Source of the DNA: Nocardia sp. BMG111209
Lineage (GTDB): Bacteria > Actinomycetota > Actinomycetes > Mycobacteriales > Mycobacteriaceae
Reading direction: 5' to 3'
Assembly: GCF_000381925.1 (NCBI RefSeq)
Contig: NZ_KB907307.1
Location: 186,001-250,000 of the forward strand
Length of the DNA: 64,000 bases
The notes beneath the pieces were generated by a model that saw nothing but the letters and a program-made list of their open reading frames with translations, was not told the DNA's origin and did not search any database. The stretch's first letter is position 1. The number at the start of each line of letters is the position of its first letter. Positions 7,557-16,974 of the stretch are shown here, in pieces. The translations under genes were made by a program, and so were the position numbers.

Positions 7557-9152
7557 ATGTTCCGGTTCTTCTTCGTAGGATTTCTCGTGGTGGCCGCGGT
7601 CGCGGTGGGGGTGGTGGCCTCGATCGGCTCCTGGGCCTGGTGGGTGCTGGTCGCGCTGCTGATATTTCTGGTCGGCGTCGGTGGCTACGATCTGGTGCAG
7701 CGGCGGCACGCGGTACTGCGGAATTATCCGGTCCTCGGACATCTGCGCTATCTGCTGGAGAGCCTGCGGCCGGAATTGCAGCAGTACTTCATCGAGCGCA
7801 ATTTCGACGGCCGCCCGTTCGACCGCGATGTCCGGACCATGATCTACGAGCGGGCCAAGGGGATTCACGGTGAACTGTCCTTCGGCACCGAACGCGATAT
7901 CGAGGAGATCGGGTACGAACATCTGATCCATTCCACCGTGCCGGTGCCCGAACCGGCGCAGCCGCCGCGGGTGCCGATCGGCGGGCCGGACTGCACCCGG
8001 CCGTATTCGATGTCGCTGCTCAACGTTTCGTCGATGAGTTTCGGCGCGCTGTCCGGCAACGCGCTGCGTGCGCTGAATCATGGTGCGGCACTGGGGAATT
8101 TCGCGCACGACACCGGCGAGGGCGGCCTCACTCCGTACCACCTCGACGGCGGCGGGGATCTGATCTGGGAGATCGGCTCCGGATACTTCGGAACCCGTAC
8201 CCGCGATGGGCATTTCGATCCCGAGAAATTCGTCGATCAGGCGGCCCACGAGCAGATCAAGCTGATCTCGCTGAAACTCAGCCAGGGTGCGAAACCCGGG
8301 CTCGGCGGTGTGCTGCCGGCCGCGAAGGTCAGCGCCGAGATCGCGCGTTTCCGCGATGTCCCGGCCCACGAGAAATGCATCAGCCCGGCCGCGCATTCCG
8401 CATTCTCGACGCCGCGCGAATTGATCCGCTTCCTCGCCCGGCTGCGGGAACTCGCCGACGGCAGGCCGGTGGGCTTCAAACTGTGCGTCGGGTCGCGGAT
8501 CGAGGTGCTGGCGATCTGCAAGGCGATGCTCGCGGAGGGGACCGCACCCGATTTCGTCATCGTGGACGGCGCCGAGGGCGGTACCGCGGCCGCGCCGCTG
8601 GAATACGAGGACCATGTCGGCCTGCCGCTGACCGACGGCCTGATGACGGTGCACAACGCGCTGGTCGGGTCCGGGCTGCGGGACCGGATCCGGATCGGGG
8701 CCAGCGGGAAGGTCGCGGTCGGCAACGACATCGTGAAGCGGCTGATCCAGGGGGCCGACTACACCAACTCCGCGCGGGCCATGATGATGGCGATCGGCTG
8801 TATCCAGGCGCAGCGGTGTCACACCAACCTGTGCCCGGTCGGCGTCGCCACCCAGGATCCCCGCCGCGCCCGCGCCCTGGACGTGGCCGACAAGAGCGAG
8901 CGCGTCCACCGCTACCACGAGGCCACCGTCGCACAGGCCGTGCAGATCATGGCCTCGATGGGTGTCTCGGATCCGGCGCAGCTCACGCCGCATCAGCTGC
9001 GCAAGCGCGTCTCGGCGACCGAGCAGCGCTCGTACGCCGACCTCTACGAGTGGCTGTCCCCGGGCGAGCTGGTGGCCGAACCGCCGAGCACCTGGGCGGC
9101 CGACTGGGCCGCGGCCGACGCCGACTCGTTCCGGCCGCGCGTCACGCGGTGA
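7557..9152 (+). CDS. Membrane-anchored FMN-binding glutamate synthase family protein
   Basis: 531 aa. One N-terminal hydrophobic hairpin or helix pair (about 3-42) precedes a complete GltB-type TIM-barrel FMN domain. Motifs are NVSSMSFGALSGNAL (about 160-174), the DTGEGG substrate loop, KLSQGAKPGLGG, the DGAEGGTAAAP FMN loop and a C-terminal Cys cluster (GCIQAQRCHTNLCPVGVAT) that matches the [3Fe-4S] site of glutamate synthase. There is no amidotransferase domain, so it is not a complete GOGAT; stand-alone archaeal-type glutamate synthase domains have uncertain function. Divergent from the EamA gene. ATG 7557 gives the membrane segment. Confidence 0.85.
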   Translation: MFRFFFVGFLVVAAVAVGVVASIGSWAWWVLVALLIFLVGVGGYDLVQRRHAVLRNYPVLGHLRYLLESLRPELQQYFIERNFDGRPFDRDVRTMIYERAKGIHGELSFGTERDIEEIGYEHLIHSTVPVPEPAQPPRVPIGGPDCTRPYSMSLLNVSSMSFGALSGNALRALNHGAALGNFAHDTGEGGLTPYHLDGGGDLIWEIGSGYFGTRTRDGHFDPEKFVDQAAHEQIKLISLKLSQGAKPGLGGVLPAAKVSAEIARFRDVPAHEKCISPAAHSAFSTPRELIRFLARLRELADGRPVGFKLCVGSRIEVLAICKAMLAEGTAPDFVIVDGAEGGTAAAPLEYEDHVGLPLTDGLMTVHNALVGSGLRDRIRIGASGKVAVGNDIVKRLIQGADYTNSARAMMMAIGCIQAQRCHTNLCPVGVATQDPRRARALDVADKSERVHRYHEATVAQAVQIMASMGVSDPAQLTPHQLRKRVSATEQRSYADLYEWLSPGELVAEPPSTWAADWAAADADSFRPRVTR

Positions 9153-9161
9153 TCGGGAGCC

Positions 9162-10202
9162 TCACGACTCGGCGTCGCCGCTCGCGGCCCAGGATTCGGC
9201 GGTTTCCCCGGTGGTGAGGAAGATCGTGCGGCGGCCGACCTCGACCGCGTTGTCGGCGAAGCGCTCGTAGTAGCGGCCCAGCAGCGTGAGGTCGACCGCG
9301 GCGGTGATGCCGTGCGGCCACTCCGGGGCGAGGACGGTGGCGAGCAGATGTTCGTGCAGCTCGTCCATCGTGTCGTCCTGCTCGTCGAGCGCGGCGGCCG
9401 CCGTCGGGTCGCCGGAGGCGAGGACCGCGGCCGCGCCGGTGGCGATGGCGACCGCCGCGGCGCCCATGCCCGCGATCACCTGACGCGCGGAGTCCGGGAC
9501 GACCGGTTCGGGGTGGCGCCGGCGGGCGATCGCGGCGATATGGGTGGCGAGCGCGGCCATGCGCTTCAGGTTGCCGGTGAGCTGTACCGCGGTGACCACC
9601 TGCCGCAATTCGCCGGCAACCGGCGATTGCAGGGTGAGCAGGCGCATCGCCTCCCGCTCCGCCTCCTGATGCATGAGGTCGACCTCGTTGCCCAGGTCGA
9701 TGGCGGTTTCGGCCGCCGGCAGATCGGTGCCGAGCAGTGCGGCGGTCGCGGCCGCGACGATATCGCGGTCGCGGATACACATCGCGTGCAGCAGCTGCGC
9801 GAGCTCCTGCAGATTCTCGTGGTATTGGGTCCGCACACCCCATTCAAACTCATCCCGCCCCGCGGGACCAGGCCCGACGCTCTCGGCGGGTCCGGTTCGG
9901 GCCGATTGCCAGCCCTCGTCGATCGCCAGTCCGAGGGCCAGCAACCGGTCCCGGACGCGCGCCAGATCGGATTCGCGGGGCAGATCCAGCGTCAGCCGGG
10001 CGATCGCCGCGCCGGCGTCGATCCGGTCCGCGGGGAGTTTGCCGCCGGTGACGAGTTCGTCGACGACCTGGTTCACCTCGTCGTCGGTCAGCCGCCTGCC
10101 GAGTACGGCCAGCACCGGGAAATAGTCGTGGTTCCCCACGCCGTGCGGATATCCCGCGCGTAACCACGCCAGGATCCGGGCCAGCAGCTCGGGTAACTCC
10201 AT
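9162..10202 (-). CDS. DUF3349-PhoU fusion protein
   Basis: 346 aa with two families in one frame. Residues 1-95 match DUF3349, a small mycobacterial-type domain (ILAWLRAGYPHGV, LTDDEVNQVVDEL). A 25-residue Gly/Pro linker follows, then a PhoU helical domain from residue 123 (VRTQYHENLQELAQ), with the metal-cluster helices represented by DLGNEVDLMHQEAEREAM and YYERFADNAVEVGRR. PhoU represses phosphate uptake by bridging PstSCAB and the PhoR kinase. The ATG at 10202 has a strong CTGGAGG site 7 bases away, and no stop separates the domains. A GTG at 9836 could give a PhoU-only product, but its RBS is weak. No pst or phoR genes are nearby. Convergent with the preceding gene, 9 bases apart. Confidence 0.85.
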   Translation of the reverse strand: MELPELLARILAWLRAGYPHGVGNHDYFPVLAVLGRRLTDDEVNQVVDELVTGGKLPADRIDAGAAIARLTLDLPRESDLARVRDRLLALGLAIDEGWQSARTGPAESVGPGPAGRDEFEWGVRTQYHENLQELAQLLHAMCIRDRDIVAAATAALLGTDLPAAETAIDLGNEVDLMHQEAEREAMRLLTLQSPVAGELRQVVTAVQLTGNLKRMAALATHIAAIARRRHPEPVVPDSARQVIAGMGAAAVAIATGAAAVLASGDPTAAAALDEQDDTMDELHEHLLATVLAPEWPHGITAAVDLTLLGRYYERFADNAVEVGRRTIFLTTGETAESWAASGDAES

Positions 10203-10473
10203 CAGCCGGCCTCCAGTACCGTCACGCCACCGGAACGACGGGGACGGGTGTCGTTTCCGATCACCCGTACCTCCCGTCCGCGCCGGAAATTCTGCCGGAC
10301 ACAGCCTAGAACCCGTTTTCCCGCGGTGCCCGCTCCGGACGCCGATCCGAGCGAAAACTTCACCGCCCGCCCCCGGGCCGTTCACATGTGGATACCGGTG
10401 CGCTCGGTACGGATGACCGCCGGGTCCGCCGCGAGGCGATGGAAGTCCTTGCGGCGCACCGCCTCGCCCGGGA

Positions 10474-11844
10474 CTACCCGAACGCCCCGCGCCAGCGCCG
10501 GGCCGGATGGGAGCCGGGCAGGGTGTCGCCGGCCCCGGACAGCTTGTGCCGCAACGTGCCCGGCGTGTACTCGTGCTGTGCCAGACCGCGCTTGCGCAGT
10601 TCGGGGACCACGTGGTCGGCGAAATCCGCGAAACTGCCCGGCGTGACCAGATATTGGAGATTGACGCCGTCGACGCCGGCATCCTGCCAGCGCTCCAACT
10701 CGTCCGCGATCAGCTCGGGGGTGCCGACGATGCGGGTGTCGTCCTGTTTGTGCCGGACGAAATCGGCGATCGTGACATCGGTGCGCCCGCCCGCGGCCCG
10801 GATCAGGCCCTCGATGGAACTGCGCGTGCCCTCCACCCGCTCGGCGAGTTCGCCGATCGGGGTATCGGTGGGCAGGCCGCCGAAGTCGATGCCGATACCG
10901 CCGCTGCGATGGGCCAGCAGTCCGTTCACACTGAACGACTCGTCCAGATCGGCGGCCTTGCGCGCGGCCTCCTCCTCGGTGGAGCCGACGACCACGCTCA
11001 GCCCCTGGAAGAATTTGATGTCGTCGCGGGCACGCCCGGCCGCGGCGGCCAGGTCGCGGGTCGCGTCGATCACCTCGCGAGCGGCCTGCGGGGAGCCCTG
11101 ATTGATGAACACACCCTCGGCGTGCCGGGCCGCGAAGGCGCGACCGGTCCCGGAGGTGCCCGCCTGGAACAGCACCGGCGTGCGCTGCGGCGACGGCGCG
11201 GACAGATGCGGGCCCTCCACGGCGTACCGGGCGCTGCGGTGGTCGATCTTGTGGATCTTGCGCGGGTCGGCGTGGATCCCGCGCTCACGGTCCTGGACCA
11301 GCGCGTCGTCGTCCCAGGAGCCCTCCCACAACTTGTAGACGACCTCGGTGTACTCCTCGGCCCAGGCGTAGCGGTCGTCGTGGGCGACCCGGTCCGGCAG
11401 GTCGAAGTTGCGCGCCGAATTGCGCAGCGCGCTGGTGACGACGTTCCAGCCGATCCGGCCACCCGAGAGGTGATCGAGGGTGGAGATCTTGCGCGCGAAG
11501 GAGAACGGGTGATCCTGCAACACCGAACTGGTGATCACGATCCCCAGATGTTCGGTGGCCGCCGCCAGCGCCGAAACCAGTGCGGACGGATCATGATTCG
11601 GGATCTGCAGGCCCTCCACCACATGGGTGTCCCAGCCGCCGTCGAAATCGTCGTAGAGTCCGACCACATCGGCGAAGAAGATCGAGTCGAAGGTGCCGCG
11701 CTCGAGGATGCCGACCAGTTCGAGCCACGGATCGAGGGTGTGGAACTCCGTCTGCCGGGTGTCGGTGCGCCGCCAGGAGCCGTAGGAGACGTGCGTGACG
11801 GTGTTCATCGTGAAAGCGTTGAGCAGCAAGCGGGGTCGCGACAT
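10474..11844 (-). CDS. NtaA/SnaA/DszA family flavin-dependent monooxygenase
   Basis: 456 aa LLM-class TIM-barrel monooxygenase. Family features are the opening RLLLNAFTMNTVTHVSYGSW, FDSIFFADVVGLY, LDHLSGGRIGWNVVTS and VLFQAGTSGTGRAFAARHAEGVF. Such enzymes use FMNH2 from a separate reductase to oxidise sulfur or nitrogen compounds (DszA opens dibenzothiophene sulfone; NtaA acts on nitrilotriacetate). ATG 11844 follows GGGGAG by 8 bases; a GTG at 11850 would overlap the upstream stop (GTGA). It is second in an operon after a DszC/SfnB-like enzyme, which favours a role in organosulfur scavenging. No flavin reductase or DszB desulfinase is adjacent. Confidence 0.88.
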   Translation of the reverse strand: MSRPRLLLNAFTMNTVTHVSYGSWRRTDTRQTEFHTLDPWLELVGILERGTFDSIFFADVVGLYDDFDGGWDTHVVEGLQIPNHDPSALVSALAAATEHLGIVITSSVLQDHPFSFARKISTLDHLSGGRIGWNVVTSALRNSARNFDLPDRVAHDDRYAWAEEYTEVVYKLWEGSWDDDALVQDRERGIHADPRKIHKIDHRSARYAVEGPHLSAPSPQRTPVLFQAGTSGTGRAFAARHAEGVFINQGSPQAAREVIDATRDLAAAAGRARDDIKFFQGLSVVVGSTEEEAARKAADLDESFSVNGLLAHRSGGIGIDFGGLPTDTPIGELAERVEGTRSSIEGLIRAAGGRTDVTIADFVRHKQDDTRIVGTPELIADELERWQDAGVDGVNLQYLVTPGSFADFADHVVPELRKRGLAQHEYTPGTLRHKLSGAGDTLPGSHPARRWRGAFG

Positions 11845-11846
11845 GA

Positions 11847-13160
11847 TCACTGCTCCCCGGCCGGATCCGCGGCGAGGCCCGGCGCCTCGCCGACGGACGG
11901 GATGTTGTCCGGCACCGTGCCGTTGAGCAGATGATCACCGATCTGCCGCTGCCGGTAGACGAGTGGATTGTGCGAGGCCAGGGTTCGGGCGTTGCGCCAG
12001 TGCCGATCCAGCCGCAGGCCGGCGTCCAGCGCGGAGGCGCCACCGACCTCGAAGATCTCGGTCGTCGTGCGCAGCACCAGCTCGATCACGATCGACTGCG
12101 CGCGATACACATCGAGTTCGACGGCCACTTCCGCCTCGCGAACGGCCTTGTCGGTCTCCGCGTTTCGCCGATCCGCCGGCAGGTCCCGGTAGGCGTGGCG
12201 GCGGTCGACGACGCGGTCCAGACGGTCGGCGACGCTGAGCACCACGTCGAGGGCGGCGTGCGCGGCGGCGTCGGCCTTGCCGACGATCTGTTGCACGACG
12301 GCCTCGTCCCGTGGCAGGTCCGCGGTGGAATGCCCGTAGGACCGCCGCCGGCGACGCACGAAGTCGGCGATGTCGTCCACCGCGCGCCGGGCGATCCCTG
12401 CCAGCGCCGCCAGATGGGTCAGTTGCAGGACGGCCTGCCGGCCCGCGATGTGGAATTCCCCGGTGATGACGTCGTCCGGGTCGACCTCGACATCGGTGAA
12501 CACGGTCGTGCCGCTGGCGCTGGCATACTGGCCGAAACCCGAATAGTCGTCGAACAATTCGATGCCCGGGGTGTCGTTGCGGACCAGTGCGCTGATCCGG
12601 GTGCCGTCGGCATCGGATACGGCCACCGAGATGTAATCGGAGTACAGGCTGCCGGTGCTGTAGTATTTGGTCCCGTTCAGCAGCAACCGGTCGCCGTCGG
12701 GCCGCAGCGTGGTGTTGGTGCGGCCGCGGACGTTGCCGGCGCGCTCGCTGCTGGCGTTGCCGATCAGTACACCGGATCCGATGCGCCGCAACCACTTCCG
12801 GCCGCGCTCACGGTCCCGGTCGGCCAGCCGGTCCTCGGTGAAGCGGAAGTGCACGCGCAGCGCCTGCACCAGATTCGAATCGGCCGCGCCCAATTCGGCG
12901 AGCAGCAGGTACAGCTGGCGCAGGGAGACGCCGGCGCCGCCGAGTTGCCGGGGGACGCGCAGCGCGCCGAATCCGGCGGTGCGCAGCCGGTCGATCTCCT
13001 CGATCGGCAGGGTGCGGGCCGCCTCGCGTGCGACGGCGCCCGCGGCGATCTCGGCGAACAGCGGGCGATAGCGCGCCAGCAGCTCCTCGTCGGTGGGTGC
13101 GGGACCCGTGGCGGCGGCCGCGGGATCGGCGATGGGTGTGATCGTTTCGGTCGGCGGCAT
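11847..13160 (-). CDS. DszC/SfnB-like acyl-CoA dehydrogenase-fold monooxygenase
   Basis: 437 aa with an acyl-CoA dehydrogenase fold, of the subgroup (DszC, SfnB, flavin-dependent hydroxylases) that uses FMNH2 and O2 rather than dehydrogenating CoA esters. Visible are LGGAGVSLRQLYLLLAELG (N-terminal helical domain), ASSERAGNVRGRT (beta-domain flavin contacts), LNGTKYYSTGSLYSDYISV and a C-terminal RTTTEIFEVGGASAL segment. The usual acyl-CoA dehydrogenase catalytic Glu context is not evident. First gene of a two-gene unit; its stop lies 2 bases before the partner ATG. Divergent from an ABC exporter. A role in oxidising an organosulfur compound is inferred from both families. Confidence 0.86.
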   Translation of the reverse strand: MPPTETITPIADPAAAATGPAPTDEELLARYRPLFAEIAAGAVAREAARTLPIEEIDRLRTAGFGALRVPRQLGGAGVSLRQLYLLLAELGAADSNLVQALRVHFRFTEDRLADRDRERGRKWLRRIGSGVLIGNASSERAGNVRGRTNTTLRPDGDRLLLNGTKYYSTGSLYSDYISVAVSDADGTRISALVRNDTPGIELFDDYSGFGQYASASGTTVFTDVEVDPDDVITGEFHIAGRQAVLQLTHLAALAGIARRAVDDIADFVRRRRRSYGHSTADLPRDEAVVQQIVGKADAAAHAALDVVLSVADRLDRVVDRRHAYRDLPADRRNAETDKAVREAEVAVELDVYRAQSIVIELVLRTTTEIFEVGGASALDAGLRLDRHWRNARTLASHNPLVYRQRQIGDHLLNGTVPDNIPSVGEAPGLAADPAGEQ

Positions 13161-13355
13161 GGGTGGCTCCGTTTCCTGTTGCTCGGATCAGGATGCGAGC
13201 CGGTGGTGGCGCGAACAATGTTTTATTCGTGCAGATTTCGTAAACCGGAACTTCACGATCGGAGTGACGGTAATTCCGATCACGGCGATCGATTTCGTTG
13301 CCTCGGGTAACAGAACTCGGGAAAGTGGGACGGATCGGACAGGTGAGGAGGTGCG

Positions 13356-15167
13356 GTGGCCCGCGTTGGCAGTGGTCTCCCGGCCGATACGGCAGGCGGG
13401 CGCGCACCGGCTCTGCGCAGCGGGCTGATGGTCATGGCGGCGGGATGCCGGCGGCATCCGTGGGCCGCCACGATCGCCCTCGGCTGCGCCATCGTCAACG
13501 GCGCCTGTATGGTGCTCGGCGCCAAGGCGATCGGCTGGTGTACCCAGCATGTCGTGGTGGCCGGGTTCGCCGAGGGCCGATTCGCCTGGGCCACGGGCGG
13601 TATCGGCGCGGCCTTCGTCCTGGGTGTGTCGCTGTTGCGGGTCGCCACCATCGTCGGGCGGACCGTCGGGACCGGGGTGATCCAATACGGTTCCGTCGCC
13701 GATGCCCGCAAAGCCGTTGTCGCGCAATATCTCCGGCTCGGCGTCGGCTGGCATCGACGGCGGCGGGCCGGCTATCTGGTGTCGCACGCGGTCTCCGACA
13801 CCGAGATGACCTGGGATCCGATGCAGCACTTCCCGTTCGCGGTGGGCATGACCGGGATGCTGATCCTGGTCATGATCGACGTGCTCGCCGCGGACCTCTG
13901 GCTCGCCGCGATCGCGGTGGTGGTCGTACCGCTGGTGTTCGCGGCGAATCTCGCCTATCAGCGGATTCTGACCCCGAGAGCGCAACAGGCGCAACAACGC
14001 CGGGCCGAACTGAGCGCCTTCGCGCACGAGGCGATCGAGGGCCGGCAGGTGATCACCACGCTGGGCATCACCGAGGCCGAGATCGCCCGGTTCCGGGTGG
14101 CCGCCGATACGCTGCGCGCCGCGAATCTGCGGGCCGGTGCCGCGAGCGCGATCTTCGATCCGGCGATCGAGCTGATGCCGCCGCTGGCGTCGCTGGTGAT
14201 CCTGGCCGTGGGGGTCGCGCGCATCGAGACCGGACGGCTCGACGTCGGCGTGCTGGTCGAGATCATCTATCTGCTGATCACCACCGCGATTCCGTTGAAC
14301 GTGATCGCGCGCTTCCTCGGCGCGCTGCCGACGGGGGTGGCCGGATATCAGCGGCTGCGGGAGACCGCCGCCGAGACCGAGGCGCCCGGGTACGGGCAGT
14401 GTGATCCGCCGGTGGATTTCCCCGGCGCCACCGTCGAATTGGCCGGTGTCGGATTCGGTTACGCCGAGGCGGCCGTGATTCGCGATATCTCCCTGCGGGT
14501 TCCGCCGGGAGCCATTGTCGCCGTGGTCGGCCCGACCGGATCCGGTAAGACGACGCTGTTGACGATCATCGCGCATCTGCTGGCGGCCGACCGGGGTTCC
14601 GTCCGCGTCGACGGCGCCGACACTCGCCGGTACGCGCCCGCCGCGCTGCGCGCGCGGACCGCACTGGTCACGCAGAGTGCTTTCCTGTTCGGTGATACCG
14701 TGCGCGCCAACGTGACCCTCGGCGCGCCGGGCACCGACGAGGAGGTGCACGCGGCCCTGTATCTCGCGGCCGCGGACGAATTCGTGGCCGCGCTGCCGGA
14801 TCGCCTGGATACCGTGTTGTCCGAGACGGTCCAGCTGTCCGGCGGTCAGCGGCAGCGAATCGCCTTGGCGCGCGCGATTTTCCGCAACCCGCGCCTGCTG
14901 CTGCTCGACGACGCCACCTCCGCGCTGGACCCGCTGGTCGAGCGCACCGTGATCGATCGGCTGCGGCGGCGCTACGGCGGCTCGGACCGCCGCACCACGG
15001 TGATCCTCGTCGGGCATCGCGCGGCGACGATCACGCTGGCCGACACCGTCGTTCACCTGGACGCCGGTCGGGTGCTCGGCCACGGCCCGCACGCGGAACT
15101 GCTGCGGACCGTACCCGAATACCGAGATCTGGTGGGGGCGTACGACACCGCGGAATCCGCCCGATGA
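13356..15167 (+). CDS. ABC exporter half-transporter with degenerate ATPase site
   Basis: 603 aa fused membrane-ATPase ABC protein: six-helix membrane domain (about 35-330), then a nucleotide-binding domain with Walker A GPTGSGKT (392-399), signature LSGGQ (494-498), and Walker B ending LLLLDD (514-519). Asp519 replaces the catalytic Glu; the switch His in VGHRAAT is present. This is the pattern of the non-catalytic site in heterodimeric exporters such as TM287/288. The GTG start is preceded by GAGGAGG. ATGA overlap with the next ABC gene argues for an obligate heterodimer. Substrate (drug, lipid or peptide) is not readable. Confidence 0.87.
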   Translation: MARVGSGLPADTAGGRAPALRSGLMVMAAGCRRHPWAATIALGCAIVNGACMVLGAKAIGWCTQHVVVAGFAEGRFAWATGGIGAAFVLGVSLLRVATIVGRTVGTGVIQYGSVADARKAVVAQYLRLGVGWHRRRRAGYLVSHAVSDTEMTWDPMQHFPFAVGMTGMLILVMIDVLAADLWLAAIAVVVVPLVFAANLAYQRILTPRAQQAQQRRAELSAFAHEAIEGRQVITTLGITEAEIARFRVAADTLRAANLRAGAASAIFDPAIELMPPLASLVILAVGVARIETGRLDVGVLVEIIYLLITTAIPLNVIARFLGALPTGVAGYQRLRETAAETEAPGYGQCDPPVDFPGATVELAGVGFGYAEAAVIRDISLRVPPGAIVAVVGPTGSGKTTLLTIIAHLLAADRGSVRVDGADTRRYAPAALRARTALVTQSAFLFGDTVRANVTLGAPGTDEEVHAALYLAAADEFVAALPDRLDTVLSETVQLSGGQRQRIALARAIFRNPRLLLLDDATSALDPLVERTVIDRLRRRYGGSDRRTTVILVGHRAATITLADTVVHLDAGRVLGHGPHAELLRTVPEYRDLVGAYDTAESAR

Positions 15168-16963
15168 GCACCGCGCCCGTGCGGTACGGGACGCCGGCGT
15201 TGCTGCGGCGGATCTCCGGCCACGCACCGATCTCCCGTCGTGCCGTGGTGTCGGCTCTGGCGCTGGTCGTGATCGCCGGCGGCGGGCGCATCGTCATCCC
15301 CGTCACCATCCAGTACGCGCTGGATCACGCGCTGTCGGCCTCGGTGACCTCGGATGAGCGGGCGCGCATCGCGATCGGCGCGGTCGTCGTGGGGACGATC
15401 GCCGTATCGGCGGCGATGCTGAGTTCCTCGATCATGAACCGCCTGGTCATCGGCATCGTCGAGCGGACGGTGTGGCATCTGCGGGTGGCCGCGTTCACCC
15501 GGATCCTGCGCCGCAGCCCCGCCGATCCGCCGATCGCGCCCGGCGGCGACCTCGTCGCGCGCGTCACCAACGACCTGGACATGGTCACCCGGTACACGCA
15601 GTCCGGCGGTGTCACCCTGATCCAGAACATCTGCCAGATGATGCTGGCGCTGGCCGTCATGACGGTCTACTCCTGGCCGCTGGCGCTGCTCGTGCTGATC
15701 GTCGGCACCGGCGTCCCGGTCGCCGGTCGCCGGTTGCAGCGCGTCGTCGCGGGCCGCTACGACGTCGTCCGCCATCGCAACGGCCGGCTGTACACCAGCC
15801 TGCTGGAGGTGCTGACCGGGATCGACACCATCCGCGGCTACGGTGTCGAGGAACGGATGCGCGCCGGCACCGGAGACCGCATCGAGGAGGTGCTCGCCGC
15901 ACAGCGCGGCACCCTGTGGGCGGTCGGTTTCAACGTCTCGGTCGGCGAGGTGGCCAGCGGCCTGATCACCACCGCCGTGGTGGTCGCGGGGACCGCCGCG
16001 GGGATCGGCCCGTTGCACGCCAGCGCGGGCGATATCGTCGCATTCCTGTTCCTGGTCACCTTTTTCGTCCGCCCGATGCAGTTCGCCGTGACCAGCCTCG
16101 CCGACGCCCGCAACGCGGAGGCCGGATTGCGCCGCGTCGCAGCGGTTCTCGACCTCCCGGTCGGATCGGGTCCGGCGGCGGAGGTCACGCTGCCCGCCGG
16201 TCCGGCGCCGATCGCGCTGACCGGGGTGGAATTCGCCTATGTGCCGGGGCGTACCGTGCTCGGTCCCGTCGAATTGCGGATCCCGGCCGGGCAGCATGTC
16301 GCCGTCGTCGGCGAGACCGGTTGCGGCAAGAGCACATTCGCGAAATTGATCACCCGGCAACTGATTCCGGACCGGGGCCGGGTCACGGTGTGGGGCGCGA
16401 GCACGGCGGAGATCGGCGACGACACGCTCGCCCGGCGGGTGGCGATCGTGCCACAGGACGCCTTCCTGTTCGACCGGACCATCGAGGAGAACATCGCGCT
16501 GGGCCGGGCCGGCGCCTCCCGGCAGGCGGTGCGCGAGGTACTGCACCGGCTCGAACTCACCGAGTGGATCGACGGATTGCCCGCCGGGCTGGACACCCCG
16601 GTGGGCCGCCGGGGCGAGGCGTTGTCGGCGGGGGAGCGGCAACTGGTGGCCCTGGCCCGCACCGCGCTGACCGATCCGGATCTGCTGGTCCTCGACGAGG
16701 CGACCAGCGGTGTGGACGCCGCCACCGATGTGCGACTGCAGCGCGCGCTGCTGCGTATCACCGTGGGCCGCACCACGATCACCATCGCGCACCGCCTGCA
16801 CAGTGCCGAGATCGCGGACCGGATACTGGTTTTCCACGACGGTGTGGTGGTGGAGGACGGTACCCACACCGAACTCGCCGCGGGCGACGGCCGCTATGCC
16901 CGGTTGCACGCGGCCTGGTCGCTGCGCGACGCGGAGCGCGCGCACGAGGATCTCGTCGGGTGA
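15164..16963 (+). CDS. ABC exporter half-transporter with intact ATPase site
   Basis: 599 aa partner of the preceding exporter. Membrane domain with six helices (about 28-320); nucleotide-binding domain with Walker A GETGCGKS (383-390), signature LSAGE (487-491, Gly to Ala), Walker B VLDE (509-512) with the catalytic Glu512, and switch His in IAHRL. Heterodimeric exporters pair one degenerate and one competent site; here this subunit supplies the catalytic Glu while the partner supplies the canonical signature LSGGQ facing it, which fits that architecture. Start is the ATG of the ATGA overlap. It faces a TetR gene across 11 bases, a possible regulator. Confidence 0.88.
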   Translation: MSTAPVRYGTPALLRRISGHAPISRRAVVSALALVVIAGGGRIVIPVTIQYALDHALSASVTSDERARIAIGAVVVGTIAVSAAMLSSSIMNRLVIGIVERTVWHLRVAAFTRILRRSPADPPIAPGGDLVARVTNDLDMVTRYTQSGGVTLIQNICQMMLALAVMTVYSWPLALLVLIVGTGVPVAGRRLQRVVAGRYDVVRHRNGRLYTSLLEVLTGIDTIRGYGVEERMRAGTGDRIEEVLAAQRGTLWAVGFNVSVGEVASGLITTAVVVAGTAAGIGPLHASAGDIVAFLFLVTFFVRPMQFAVTSLADARNAEAGLRRVAAVLDLPVGSGPAAEVTLPAGPAPIALTGVEFAYVPGRTVLGPVELRIPAGQHVAVVGETGCGKSTFAKLITRQLIPDRGRVTVWGASTAEIGDDTLARRVAIVPQDAFLFDRTIEENIALGRAGASRQAVREVLHRLELTEWIDGLPAGLDTPVGRRGEALSAGERQLVALARTALTDPDLLVLDEATSGVDAATDVRLQRALLRITVGRTTITIAHRLHSAEIADRILVFHDGVVVEDGTHTELAAGDGRYARLHAAWSLRDAERAHEDLVG

Positions 16964-16974
16964 GTGGCCGTGCG

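Noticed and set aside
13188..15227. 679-codon minus-strand frame opposite the first ABC gene
   Set aside because: His/Arg/Gly/Asp-rich antisense shadow of a well-supported ABC transporter frame.
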